Assembly (NCBI GenBank): GCA_024364805.1
Contig: CM044489.1
Coordinates: 23,963,737 to 23,985,309, forward strand
Length of the DNA stretch: 21,573 nt
Direction: 5' to 3'
Source: Euprymna scolopes
Lineage: Eukaryota > Mollusca > Cephalopoda > Sepiida > Sepiolidae
The notes beneath the pieces are model-generated. The model ran no database searches, was not told the DNA's origin, and saw only the letters and a list, made by a program, of their open reading frames with translations. Position numbers and translations under genes: made by a program. This document shows, in pieces, positions 9,565-19,212 of the stretch (its first letter is position 1; the number at the start of each line of letters is the position of its first letter).

Positions 9565-9747
9565 TGCGATTAAAAAGTAGTACAAACCTGACCTTGTGTA
9601 ACATCCTCTCTGTTTCAGGAAAGGGACATAGAAGGAAAAAAAAGGCTACACCTGCTATTTATGGACTAGTGGTTATCTGAGGTAACAAGAGTTGGAGGAA
9701 ATATGCAAATGAGATGCAGTCGGTTTTTCAAATAAAAAGCCTGTGTG

Positions 9748-9779
<32 letters not shown>

Positions 9780-9866
9780 AGGTCTCTTTGGCAGAAGTTT
9801 CTGAAAGATGTGCGCTGAGGTTTGCTACCAAGAATTGCAAGAAGGAGGACATAACGGTTGGGAATT
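9565..9866 (+). repeat. 5' LTR of the Gypsy-type element
   Basis: Matches 13382-13713 through GTAGTACAAAC, CTGCTATTTATGGACT, GGAAATATGCAAATGAGATG, AAATAAAAAGCCTGTG, a (GA)n run, GTCTCTTTGGCAGAAG and AACGGTTGGGAATT. The AATAAA-type signal and the GA tract are internal to the LTR. Clear homology stops at GGGAATT, but the true LTR end may lie nearer the primer-binding-type site at about 9923. Confidence 0.8.
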
Positions 9867-10149
9867 GTTTCTTTGGACTTTACTTTCTAATATTACCAAC
9901 ATATTTAACTGCAAGCTATTTTGGCGCAACGACAAAAATAGGCTAATGAGTAAGGTTAAGCAGCGACATCCTGAGGCTGTTTACTAAGGAAGGCAATGTG
10001 GTCGCGTGGCTTAACAAGCTGTAATTGGTAGCAAAACTGTAGAAAATTGAAGACATAGCCACATTGATCCCAATGTATTTGGAAGGAAATGCTCTAGTGG
10101 TCCATCTGGAAATGGGAGAGACAGATCAGACCATTGCTGAAAGTATTGA

Positions 10150-10220
10150 CCAACTTCTACTGTACACTCTTTAACCCTTATCCTTGAGTGGCCTCTGGGC
10201 CTTGATAATGTGGTGATGCC

Positions 10221-10256
<36 letters not shown>
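10150..10256 (+). mobile_element. LINE family A 3'-tail insertion inside the LTR element
   Basis: A 107-bp insertion made of the LINE 3' UTR (AACCCTTATCCTTGAGTGG, GGCCTTGATAATG) and a poly(A) tail of about 32 nt. It is flanked by a perfect 9-bp duplication AAGTATTGA (10141-10149 and 10257-10265). It is thus an extremely 5'-truncated retroposition into the gag region, younger than the LTR element. Confidence 0.85.
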
Positions 10257-10261
<5 letters not shown>

Positions 10262-13200
10262 TTGAGAACCGATTAAAGACTGCATTTTCAGAGAGCGTGG
10301 TTGAGGCTTATAATAAGCTCAGAGTATGTAGATGTATATGTGGCAGAGATAAGGTGATTAGCGGGACTGGCTGGATATGCAGGACGCAGCCTTGAGAAAA
10401 CTGTTAAACTGGCTTTCGTTAAGTGGTTTCCCCAACTGCATCTCTACGTAACTGTAACGACTTGCTGAAATTGAAACCATGGAGGTGGAGGAGATTTTGA
10501 AGAATGCTAAGAGTGCTGGCAAAAAATGCTAAGAGTGCTGCAGCCTCTGTGGGAAACCATCAAAGCAGCAAGGAGCAAACATTAACGAAACAAAGTCGTA
10601 GATTTATCGGTAAATGCTTCAGATGTCAAGGACCCCACCTGATGAGAGACTAGGGAGCCACAACCAGACATTATCTGTTTTTGGTGTGACACATTAACAG
10701 GAATTGCTCTTTGCATCCGAGAAATGAGTAAAGGGGTGCTATTGCGCCAGTAGTAACCCCTTTTATTCTGGAGAGGCGTGTGAGAGTTTGTTGCCACAGA
10801 TAGTGGTCACTATTAGTGGGAAGAGGGCTAGATCTCTTGTCGATACTGGATGTACAACAACGCTTGTTAATACAAATGTCGCCAACTCTGAGAATGTAAC
10901 CAGCAACAAACATTAGAGCAGTAGATAGCAGAGAAGTGAAAAGTTGTGGAGAGACCGATGCTGAGATCATGGTGAGGAGTATGCTGCTGCGACTAAAAGT
11001 GATTGTACTGAATAGGCTAATTGCAGAAATTAACTTGGTACTGGGCCTGGATGTGATAGACCAATTGGGAGGGACTACCATTGGTAAAGGCCAGGTGAAG
11101 TTTGGAAATCAGAGTGCACCAAAAATGACAAGAAGTGCATCCAACCGTCAAAACCCAGGCCATGTCTGATTGAGAATGATGACTTTCAGGCCTACTTTGA
11201 TAGTGATAGATGGACGGTAGAGTAGCGATTGACTACAGAACCATCTGTCTGACAAATCGGATTAGCTGCTACAAAAGCATGATAACAGGAGATATAGGGT
11301 CGTAATTTGTAGAAGAAAGTTGAGAAGTGGATAGACGAAGGAATATGTGGTCAGGGAAGGTTGAAAGAATTTTGTCACTCATGGCCATGGTTCAACCTAT
11401 TAAAAAGACAGTTCAGCTGGTGTTGGATTTCCAGGACTTAAACAAGTATGTAGCTTGTTACACAAAAAATGGAATCGACGTGTGTGAAGAAGTAATGAGA
11501 GACTGGAGGAGAATGGAACTAAAATTGTGAACCTGAAGTCGGCCTACCTCTAAATTCATGGAGACAAAAATCTATGCCAGTATCAATTGGTAGAGCATAA
11601 AGTTAAAGTTTATTGTTTGACCAGATTAGGATTTGGACTTAATGCCGCACCGAATATAGAGACGGCAGTTCTCAAGACTGTTAACCAAAGATGATGCGGT
11701 GAAGAGAGGTACCTGTTCTTACGACAATGATGTAATGGTGGACGAAACAGGTGACTGCAGAGAGGGTAAGAGATCATGTCAAAACATATGGATTGATAGC
11801 AAAACCGTCTATGTCATTGGAAGACGGAATAGCTTTGGGATTAAGACTATGGCGTAATTAGGCAGGAAAGTTTGAATGAGGAAACAATATCCCCGAAGCC
11901 AAGGATGGCCTGATCAAGAGAGAGCTTTTCTCTGTATGTCGAAAGTTGGTTGGTCATTACCATATAGTTGGATGGTTGCGAATTGCATGCAGTTTTATTA
12001 AAAAGGCAGACATGTCTAGACAGTTGGGAGGTTGCAATTGATCAAGAAGTGCTGCTCATGATCCAAGAAGTCATTGCAGAAGTGAAAAAAAATAGACCCT
12101 GTAAAAAGAAAATAGCATCTAAAAACGGCCCACGAACGGGTAATATGGAGGGATGCTAACTGCCTGGCATTAGGGGTCTTATTGGAAATAGGAGGAGTGA
12201 CTGTTTAAGATGCTGCTTGGCTACGAAAAAAGGATGATAGCACCCATATCAATGTTGTGGAACAATGCTATGATGAAGGGCATCAATCTGGCTTTAAGAT
12301 GGGGGCTACAGATAGAGGATATTAGAACAGATTATGAAACAGTAGCATCATGGATTAAATCGGAGGTGTCTGATGATAAGTGGATCAAGACAAATGGTAA
12401 CTGTCACCTTGGTTCCATCACAGAAAAATAAAGCAGATGGGCTGACTAGAGTGAAGAAAGCTTGGATAAGTAAAGAGAAAGACATGATTCCGATGTGCAT
12501 TAGAGCATCTAAAAGATCTGCATGAGATACATTATTTCGGAAAGAACTTTATACCTAGCAAGCTACATGAATCCGCACATCACAATACAAAATGTCCAAG
12601 AGATGGTGCAACAATGTAGGGAATGTCAATCAATTGACCTTGTGTCGGCTAGACATGGAAAACGGGAATTGCATGTTAAAGAAAATTGGTGGCGACTGGC
12701 TACTGATATCATGCATTATCAACATGAGCTTGATTGACTGTGAGCCTAGGAAAGTAGTGATATGGTGGGAAATCATAAATGAAATGGCAGAAGAGGTGAA
12801 GAGAGTTGTCGAGAAGGTATTTATGGAAAGGGAGGGGGGGCCAGTAGAAGAGGTGTTGGTGGATAACGGTATGTCTTTCTGCTCGGAAGTTTATAGAGAC
12901 TTATGTGCAAAGTGGAACGTTGGGTTACATTTTAGAGTTGCATACCATCCAAGTGGTAATGGAATTATAGAGGCACCATCGTACTAAAAAAGCTGTGGCA
13001 TCAAAAAGCTAAATTTCACTTCAAGAAGTTGTATTTTAGTATAATATGGCACCAAAGGCTGGCCAAGATGAAAAGTCAGTGCCACACTGATCTATTTTGA
13101 CATACGAATGGCGACATCCATTGGCTGTAACATAGAGAGTACATGTGGAAATCACGGTTGGTGAGGAGGTGTGGGTGAGGTTAGGGTTAGGAGGTGTGGG

Positions 13201-13381
13201 TGAAACCACCCAATTCTCGTTGCACAACACACTGGGGAAGAGGTAGTGCAATTGAAGTTCTTTCCAAAAACAAAATGGCAGTTAATGGAATGCCACATCA
13301 CACTTTAGACAAGATAATTTCCTTGCCAGTAGAGATGGCGGACTATGAGACCAATTATTGATCTTTAAGATCAAAGGGGCA

Positions 13382-13579
13382 TGTGATTAAAAGTAGTACA
13401 AACTTGACCTTGTATGATGTTTAACGTATAACATGCTGGTCATTTCAGGAAAGGGTTAAAAAAAAAAAAAAAAAAATGACCGCTCCTGCTATTTATGGAC
13501 TGGAGGTCACATGAGATAATGAGAGTTGGAGGAAATATGCAAATGAGATGCAGTCGGTTTTTCAAATAAAAAGCCTGTG

Positions 13580-13625
<46 letters not shown>

Positions 13626-13713
13626 TCTCTTTGGCAGAAGTAAATTTCTGACAGATGTGCACTGGGGTTTAATACCAAGAATTGCAAGGAGGACAACATA
13701 ACGGTTGGGAATT
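13382..13713 (+). repeat. 3' LTR of the Gypsy-type element
   Basis: Starts directly after the purine-rich tract. It carries a longer (GA)n run than the 5' copy and an 18-19 nt A-run. Homology to the 5' LTR fades after GGGAATT at 13713, so its outer end is approximate. Confidence 0.8.
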
Positions 13714-13779
13714 CTTGCTTTCATTAATCCTTTATTCAATCCATGAGGGTAGCATGCTCTCGTTCCATCAGCCATGATC

Positions 13780-13900
13780 GAGTAAAAATCCTAAGTATTT
13801 TGCAATTGTATTTTGAGTGTTGCTTTGCACTGAGGATTGAACCTTCACTCTCCAGAAGATTGTAACTTTACAATTGAATTTTACTTAGTATTTTCTTTAT
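13780..13900 (-). repeat. Imperfect hairpin with Pol III B-box string
   Basis: CTAAGTATTTTGCAATTGT (about 13790-13808) pairs imperfectly with ACAATTGAATTTTACTTAG (about 13871-13889). The minus strand of the loop reads GAAGGTTCAATCCTCAG, containing a perfect B box (GGTTCAATCC). No good A box was seen upstream, so a tRNA-derived SINE remnant is only a guess. Confidence 0.35.
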
Positions 13901-13969
13901 GGCATGGTTGTTGGCATAACAAATAATCTAAATAATACAAATTGAGAAATTCTTCTTAGTAAATAATAA

Positions 13970-14170
13970 TAATGTGCCGCACAATAGCAAGTGCGCAAGA
14001 CAAATCATGTGAAGTATCACACTGATAAAACGGCTGAAAGTCCTCTGTGTCGACTGTGTGGGCAGAAAGGTGAGAACAACAACACGTCGTCAGTAGTTGT
14101 GATACGTTAACTCAAAAAAGTACAAGAGGCGTCATGACAATATTGCAGGACAGAAACTAACCATTATATT
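13970..14170 (+). mobile_element. LINE family B fragment (C-terminal zinc-knuckle region)
   Basis: One frame gives KTNHVKYHTDKTAESPLCRL then CGQKGEN. After a frameshift, another gives SKKYKRRHDNIA. These match the conserved C-terminal tail of a group of animal LINE ORF2 proteins (KYHIDKT..SPLCRLCGxKGE...HIVS.C..LAQKEYKRRHDN). It is a short broken fragment unrelated to LINE family A. Clade not assigned. Confidence 0.65.
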
Positions 14171-14184
14171 ATAGGGCCTTGGAA

Positions 14185-14305
14185 GTTCTACAAAAAGATT
14201 CCCAGAGTTCGATGAAATACACCTGAAGAAGATTGGAGGTTACATCAACCAAAATATTGTGAAAATAACATTCAAGATGAGAACAGCAGAAGAATTCAAA
14301 TAATA
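14185..14305 (+). repeat. Stem-loop repeat, copy 3
   Basis: Carries TTCTACAAAAAGATTCCCAG upstream, then ATACACCTGAAGAAGATTGG, AGGTTACATCAACC, AAAATATTGTGAAAATAACA and TTCAAGATGAGAACAG, parallel to the copy at 2600-2765. Relative to that copy, GGTCG/CGACC has become GATTG/CAACC. Confidence 0.6.
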
Positions 14306-14480
14306 CGTACATTATTTGTCTTTTAAAATGTGAATGGTGCACTTTTCAGCCGGAGAACTGCACTTATAATTTAAAAAAAAAAAAAAAAAGCAGTTGATTA
14401 TTCACTTGTTATAACTATTTCCTCGAATAACCACATGCTTTAAAGATTTGCAAAGAGATGAGCTGAAGATTAAAACTTAC

Positions 14481-14592
14481 CTACAGTTGATTCTTTTGCC
14501 AAGTCTTCATAGGAACCAAACGCTTTTGGTATTTTAAATTCATTGGCAAATTTGGAGGCTCTGTCCAAATCTCTAGCAGCCACTGCAGCAAT
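14481..14592 (-). CDS. DHDH: DHDH coding exon 2 (residues 29-65 plus 1 nt)
   Basis: Second coding exon, 112 nt. It follows a TAG acceptor (TTTCAATGTAG) and ends with donor G|GTAAGT. Translated in phase 0 it reads [16 protein letters not shown] and later [15 protein letters not shown]. This corresponds to the human VVAVAARDLSRAKEFA and IPKAYGSYEELAKDP segments: the second Rossmann strand with the ARD motif that contacts the cofactor adenosine phosphate, then the following helix and strand. The exon ends in phase 1. Its last G plus the first two bases of exon 3 make the Asp codon expected at that point, which supports the joint. The intron to exon 1 (14593-19212, about 4.6 kb) is filled with transposon remnants described separately. 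Confidence 0.93.
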
Positions 14593-14910
14593 CTACATTG
14601 AAATAAAAGCACACCATTTTTTAATACATAAAAACTATAACCATATTAGCATGTTTAATGCCCACTTCTGACCTACAGTGTCTGCCACAAAATTCCATTG
14701 ATATTGAATGAGTTTAGTTTCAGTACAAGTCAGGTCCCAAATTTTTCTTTTTTGAAATGCAATTTTTAAGTTTTCTAATCCTTTTTTTTGTAAAAAGTCT
14801 TAATTCATTATTGACTGTTTGACAGATCTTGCTTACTTGTACCTCGTGCATGATGTCATTTTTTTGTGACTAGGCTGCCTATTTACGAAGGCCACGGCCA
14901 TATGCCAGCA

Positions 14911-15057
14911 GCACTTTTTATGTCAACTTCTGATTGACATTGTCCACCATCTATTATGTTCAAAGATTTGTACTGTGTATATGCAATTTCATGGAAGTGT
15001 GGAAAAATATACAAAGATGACCACTGGAAAGCTATGGTGATATTGAAAAGTTAAGTA
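14911..15057. repeat. Dispersed repeat, copy shared with 20156-20313
   Basis: Both copies contain ATGCCAGCAG, then CTTCTGATTGACATTGTCC or CCTCTGACCGCCAGTGTCC, then GGAAAAATATACAAA or GGGAAAATATACAAA and ACTGGAAAGCT, in order. A second partial match to the first block lies at about 14666-14690. No coding; class unknown. Confidence 0.5.
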
Positions 15058-15339
15058 TGGCAGACCATATTTAGAGGGAAAACGGAACCCATCTCCCCTT
15101 ATAGGGTGCAGTAAACATTATAGACTGAAGAATAACTATATTAGAATATCTGATAAGTTTAATCAAAGGAGAAGCAGTATGCATTAACCATAAGTTTGTA
15201 GATAGTTTTTTTTCCTCTCTCTGAGCATTAAAAAATATAATTATTTTTTAATGCTTTTTCATGCTTATTAGTATGGTTTAGAGGAGAGGAGGATAGGACA
15301 GATAGCTATTAGAGAGGTAAACCAGAAAGAATAAATTTT
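15058..15339. other. Intron 1 sequence without recognised feature
   Basis: AT-rich. The only local structure is an inverted pair AGCATTAAAAAATAT / ATTTTTTAATGCT at about 15224-15256, a short hairpin. Confidence 0.4.
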
Positions 15340-16000
15340 AGGAGAGAAAAGTCCACTTGAGGATAAGGGTTAATGAGGGTCAAGTGGACACCATGATACG
15401 CACTAATAGTGGAAACTGAGTATATTTAAAAGAATGGATCACCAAAAATTTGTTTACATTGAAATCGACCATGTCAGATGAAAAGCAGCCTCGTGATATG
15501 GGTTTCACGGATGGGTACTTATAGGAAATAAATTTTGCTTGTAGAATTTCTATTTAGTTTTAGGCACAGTTAAAAAGTAAGGGAAATTGTTGATAGTGGT
15601 CATAGCTAGAGTTGAGAATGGTTGAGAGGGAAAGGGGACCATAGATTGAAGTTAAGTCAAGTACCTGCAATGAAAATAATGCTAGAGCAGAGATAGACTA
15701 GCAACGTTTCTTTTGTGAGAAAGAGCTACCAAGCAGGAGAAAGGGACATTGGCTACTAGATTTCGAAGCCGGTTTTGTATTGTCATGGCAAGGAAGGGTG
15801 CTCTGAGCAGCTTCTATCTCGACGTGGCAGCAATACTTCATCTTTCGACATATTTTGCTCTTATATAGGCAGCAGAGGATTGTGTTGATAATGAGATACT
15901 TTCTAGAAACATTGGCAATGGATTTGATGAAAGCCTTCAGACAGGAGTGAAAATTGTCAAAGCAACAGGGATGTTTTTCCAAGATGAAAACCATTCATTT
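15340..16000 (-). mobile_element. LINE family A, second minus-strand copy
   Basis: Minus-strand reading of 15994-15698 gives a diverged form of the LINE block (HPCCFDNFHSCLKAFIKSI, then LCCLYKSKICRKMKYCCH). It is followed by degraded HRRD and YFHxR-type sequence to about 15650, and a 3' UTR with AACCCTTATCCTCAAGTGG at about 15372-15354. No clear poly(A) tail remains. More diverged than the 3.9-kb copy. Confidence 0.65.
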
Positions 16001-16295
16001 CAATTTGGAGCTAATTTTTTTTTTAGGTGATTACATGTGGTTTTAAAACTTTGCCAATAGGACTTAGGGTTACTAGTTAAAAAAAAGTAAGGGCATTTTT
16101 AACAAGTGCCAACAAAACAAGAAAGAGTGTGAAAAATAAATATACAACAAAAAAATGTTCCTATTCACTTGCCTCCCCCACGAGGGTAGAGTTAGACACA
16201 AGGTCGGTTTTTAATGTAGGGAAAATCTAGCTTTCCAAAAAAAGGGCACTCTGGATAAGAACAAAAATAAAAGTTGCCTCAGTCTAGAAGGATTT

Positions 16296-16380
16296 CTCAT
16301 CCACTGATCGAGGACTGAAAAGGTGAAATGTAGTATCAGAACAGATACTACACTTTGCTTCCAACCGCAAGGCCAAGTAA
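16296..16380 (-). ncRNA. U2 snRNA-like sequence (partial, probably a pseudogene or derived repeat)
   Basis: On the minus strand the sequence CTTGGCCTT, GG, then AAGTGTAGTATCTGTTCT, GATAC and GTCCTCGATC follows the order of U2 snRNA nt 1 to about 80. The 18-nt string at 16338-16355 is identical to U2 including GTAGTA, which pairs with intron branch sites. Relative to U2 a segment of about 16 nt after TTCT (stem IIa) is missing, and the Sm-site region onward is not convincing. It therefore cannot be a working U2 gene. It could be a truncated retrocopy or the head of an snRNA-derived repeat; an AAATAAATAAAT-like run adjoins its 5' side. In plus orientation a 9-bp hairpin (GTAGTATC...GATACTAC) is visible. 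Confidence 0.5.
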
Positions 16381-16552
16381 ATAAATAAATGCTACCAAAG
16401 TCAGGATAAGATACTCTTCTACGTTCTTGGATAAACTACTTTTTACCTTATTTTTTTTCTTGGCTCAAAAGAAATGGTAAAATTTTACATTAAGGCCCAT
16501 CTCACGTTCATATATAACAAAATATTTTTTTTTTGTAGATTTCGGTGTGCTA

Positions 16553-17220
16553 TGTGAGAAATTTTCCACATACAACCGCCATATTGTTTTTGGTCGCCTA
16601 CATGCTTTGTAAGCCGGTCTGTCATTGGTTTGATTTGAATGCACCAAATCTTGTCTTGGCGCCAATTTGTATTCATGTATTATTTTTTTCAGTCTGAGAA
16701 TAATGACGAGAAACAGTAGACTCACACAGCGGCGCTCTGTCTAGAGTGCCAGGATTTTACCTTGTTGGACACCAAACAGTGGGTGAACGAAGGACATTTC
16801 TCTAAATACAGAGACAACATAATTGCTGAACTTATTTTACCCAATGAGGATATTCTACAGTGTTCGGCTTGATATATTTGATTATGGGAAAATATTCCTA
16901 TTTCTTCCAGAGACCACGAGGTCCCAAAATATGCCATATTGGGCACCAACATTCACACCGTGTTCACCATGTACAACATGGATCCTTCTAAAAGGAAACC
17001 TGAACTAACATTCCCACAGAGGAATCATAACTAAAGGCTCCATGCGTATGGATAGCAAATTCAGCCACTGTTTTTGCAAAGGACTTACCGTTAACCAAAG
17101 AACTTTCATTTCTGATACATCTTGAATAAAATTTGAATTTAAAGGTATCGCTTTGTTTGTGGAATTTCATTTGCTATCTGCATGGAGGAAATTGGGCGTG
17201 TGGGAAAGAAATTTCTTACA
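16553..17220 (+). mobile_element. 668-bp insertion with short terminal inverted repeats and a degenerate ORF
   Basis: It separates the TIR of the 16488 element from its subterminal arm. Ends read TGTGAGAAATTT on the left and, on the minus strand, TGTAAGAAATTT on the right. GCTA (16549-16552) and GCGA (17221-17224) flank it and may be a slightly altered 4-bp target duplication. The plus frame from 16720 to 17017 looks protein-like (CLECQDFTLLDTKQW, GHFSKYRDNIIAELI, VPKYAILGTNIHTVFTMYN) but has TGA stops at about 16869 and 16878. I do not recognise the family. Confidence 0.5.
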
Positions 17221-17590
17221 GCGAAAAACGAATCTAAAAACCGTTTCTGTCGCAATAAAATAGTTTTCATGATATGAAGAAATTACTTTTTCAAAAAGTG
17301 GTGATCACTTTTCGATGTAAATTTAACTTAAAATGAGCACCTACTTTCTGGCCACCTGAGAGAGGGAGCATTTTAGTGTTTATTGGCTAAAAAGTTGTTT
17401 CGATTTTTTTTTTTTTTCTGGTTTCATCTTTCAATAAAGACACGAGGAAATGAAAAAAATAAAGAAAAATCGATATTTTACTTTAAGGCTCGTCTCACAT
17501 TCGTATAGAAAAAAAATAGTTTTTTTTGTAGTTTTCGGTGTGCTTTTAAAAGAATATGGTAATTGTTTCCGTCGCAAATTTACCGTTTGT

Positions 17591-18228
17591 ATGGTATTAA
17601 CCCCTTAGCTCTGGGACTATTTTCCATTTCACAGCCCAGCCTTCGTTTACACTACGCGCGAGCATAAAAAAGTCTGTTAGATGTGCACTTGCGTACCAAA
17701 CTGCCTTGTCACAGTGTAGTATTGGTGAAAATTTAAAATTAGACGAAAAACAAGTAGTTTTCCAAATATAAAGGCATGTAATTCTATGCTATCATGGCTG
17801 GCCATTTTTGTACGCACAAGCGCAATGGTATTAACCCCTGAACTCTGGGACTATTTTCCATTTCATTGCCTATCCTTCGTTTACGCTACGCACAAGCATA
17901 AATGGATGGCTGTTAAATGTGCACTCGCGTACCAAACTGCCTTGTAGTAGTGTAGTAATAGTATTGGCGAAAAATTAAAATTAGACGAAAAACAAGTAGT
18001 TTTCCAAATATTAAACCATGTAATTCTATATGTTATCACGGGTGGCCATTTTGTACGTGCAAACGCGGACATGGCCTAATTTTAATTTTTCGCCAATACT
18101 ACATTGTGACAAGGCAGTTTGATACGCGAGTGCACATTTAACAGCCTTCGTTTATGCTCGTGCGTAGCGTAAACGAAGGTTAGGCTGTGAAATGGAAAAT
18201 AGTCCCAGAGTTCAGGAGTTAATACCAT
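17591..18228. repeat. ~235-bp repeat: two direct units plus one inverted partial unit
   Basis: Unit 1 starts at 17591 and unit 2 at 17825 (period 234), both opening ATGGTATTAACCCCT then CTCTGGGACTATTTTCCATT. They share TTCGTTTAC, GTACCAAACTGCCTTGT, AGACGAAAAACAAGTAG and TGTAATTCTAT. Unit 3 (18076-18228) is an inverted copy of the first ~150 bp. TTAA next to CYCCT at both outer ends resembles piggyBac-type termini (TTAA target, CC-rich start). That is weakened because homology extends a few bases past TTAA. Confidence 0.65.
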
Positions 18229-18585
18229 GCAAAAGAAATCAAACAAAAACACTTTTTAGTCAATAAACACAAAAAAATGCCCCTCTCTCAAGTGGCCAGA
18301 AAGTAGGTACTCATTTTAAGTTAAATTACATGGAAAAGTGATCACTCACTTTTCGAAAAAGTAATTTCTTCATATCATGAAAACTATTTTTTTGCGATGG
18401 AAACGATTTTCAGACTCGTTTTTAGCACACCAAAATATACAAAAAATATTTCGTTATATACGAACGTGAGACGAGCCTTAAAGTAACATAATACCAAAGA
18501 AACTTTGTCCGCTCTTCAGTTAGAACGGAAAACAAAACAAAACAAAACAAAAAAAAAAAAAAAAAAAAAAAAAACGATTTCATTG

Positions 18586-18720
18586 ACCCTCGATAATAGC
18601 TAAAAAATTAAACAAAATGCTGGCAGAAACTCATCGAATAAATGACACCAATCGTGCGAAAATATAATATTTGTTCTATCAATATTGTTTATTTTTCGAT
18701 TTGGATCGATTATCGAGGGT
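18586..18720. mobile_element. 135-bp MITE with 12-bp perfect terminal inverted repeats
   Basis: Begins ACCCTCGATAAT and ends ATTATCGAGGGT, with weaker pairing further in (AAATTAAACAA / TTGTTTATTTTT). No coding and no clear target duplication. It lies right after a ~30-nt A-run (18551-18574 and neighbours) and about 490 bp downstream of the exon 1 donor. Confidence 0.5.
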
Positions 18721-19212
18721 TTCCATGGCTGTAACGAAACCGTAATTTCTTTTCAGTTCGAACTCAGACTTGACACTATTTTGAATTCGAAATAAATAAA
18801 CGCTTTAAAATAAGTTTTAAAAAATTATCCAGGTAGGTAAAAGAGTAACTTATCTTGCCTCTTGTAACATTCATTTATTGTGTATTTATTCATTCGTTTT
18901 ATTGTAATCATCAGTTGTTTGATGTAATGCCAAAACGCACATACGACGTGGCCTCTATTCCCAAGTTTCACCAAGCCTTTAAATTTAGATAGAGTAGATT
19001 TTATATGCTAAAAAATTATACAAGGTTAATATTTTACACTAAAATTAAAAACAAAACATTTAATTAAATGGAAAAAAATAAATAAAACTGCCTTTTCTCC
19101 TAAAAATGACATAAAAAAAAAAAAATGAAATGCCGGCGTGTAAAGGCGACAGTAAACAAAAACAAACTTTACGGCGAATTACATGAACTTTGCTAAAAAA
19201 CTTTCGACTTAC

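Larger units (their letters stand above)
9565..13713 (+). mobile_element. Old Gypsy-type LTR retrotransposon, broken
   Basis: About 4.15 kb, bounded by two diverged LTRs of roughly 300-330 bp (9565-9866 and 13382-13713), both opening TGNGATTAAAA. A purine-rich tract (AAAGGGG) sits just before the 3' LTR and a TGGCGCAACG primer-binding-type site lies at about 9923. In order between them are gag-like sequence (about 9955-10560), a retropepsin-like stretch (about 10800-11110), reverse transcriptase (about 11180-11900), RNase H (about 12130-12470) and integrase with its zinc-binding and DDE-type regions (about 12520-12990). The order RT, RNase H, integrase is that of Metaviridae (Gypsy). It carries many breaks and the LTRs differ by substitutions and indels, so it is an old fossil. 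It lies in DHDH intron 2, in the opposite orientation to the gene. Confidence 0.85.
16488..18483. mobile_element. Nested cluster of inverted-repeat elements in DHDH intron 1
   Basis: Three copies of one end sequence are present: TTAAGGCCCATCTCACGTTC at 16488 (inward right), TTAAGGCTCGTCTCACATTC at 17484 (inward right) and, on the minus strand, TTAAGGCTCGTCTCACGTTC ending at 18483 (inward left). Each is followed by TTTTTTGTA and GGTGTGCT. The right arm continues for about 190 bp (18237-18430) that is an inverted copy of 17225-17410 (ATAGTTTTCATGATATGAAG, CTTAAAATGAG, CTACTTTCTGGCCAC, GAGAGAGGG). The left copy's arm is split by the 16553-17220 insertion. The simplest reading is two copies of one foldback family, the second containing the ~235-bp repeat block. 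Superfamily uncertain: TTAA or TA targets both fit. Confidence 0.65.

Noticed and set aside
10671-11081. 136-codon minus-strand open frame
   Set aside because: It is the antisense shadow of the protease region of the LTR element; no family resemblance of its own.
13440-13775. 111-codon minus-strand open frame with poly(Ser-Leu)
   Set aside because: The Ser-Leu run is the translated GA microsatellite of the 3' LTR.
16465-16725. Minus-strand open frames of 63-86 codons
   Set aside because: They overlap the TIR and the end of the 668-bp insertion; the translation is AT-driven and matches nothing.
17591-18068. CRISPR-like array
   Set aside because: Units are ~235 bp, only two in direct order, with no spacers; the genome is eukaryotic.
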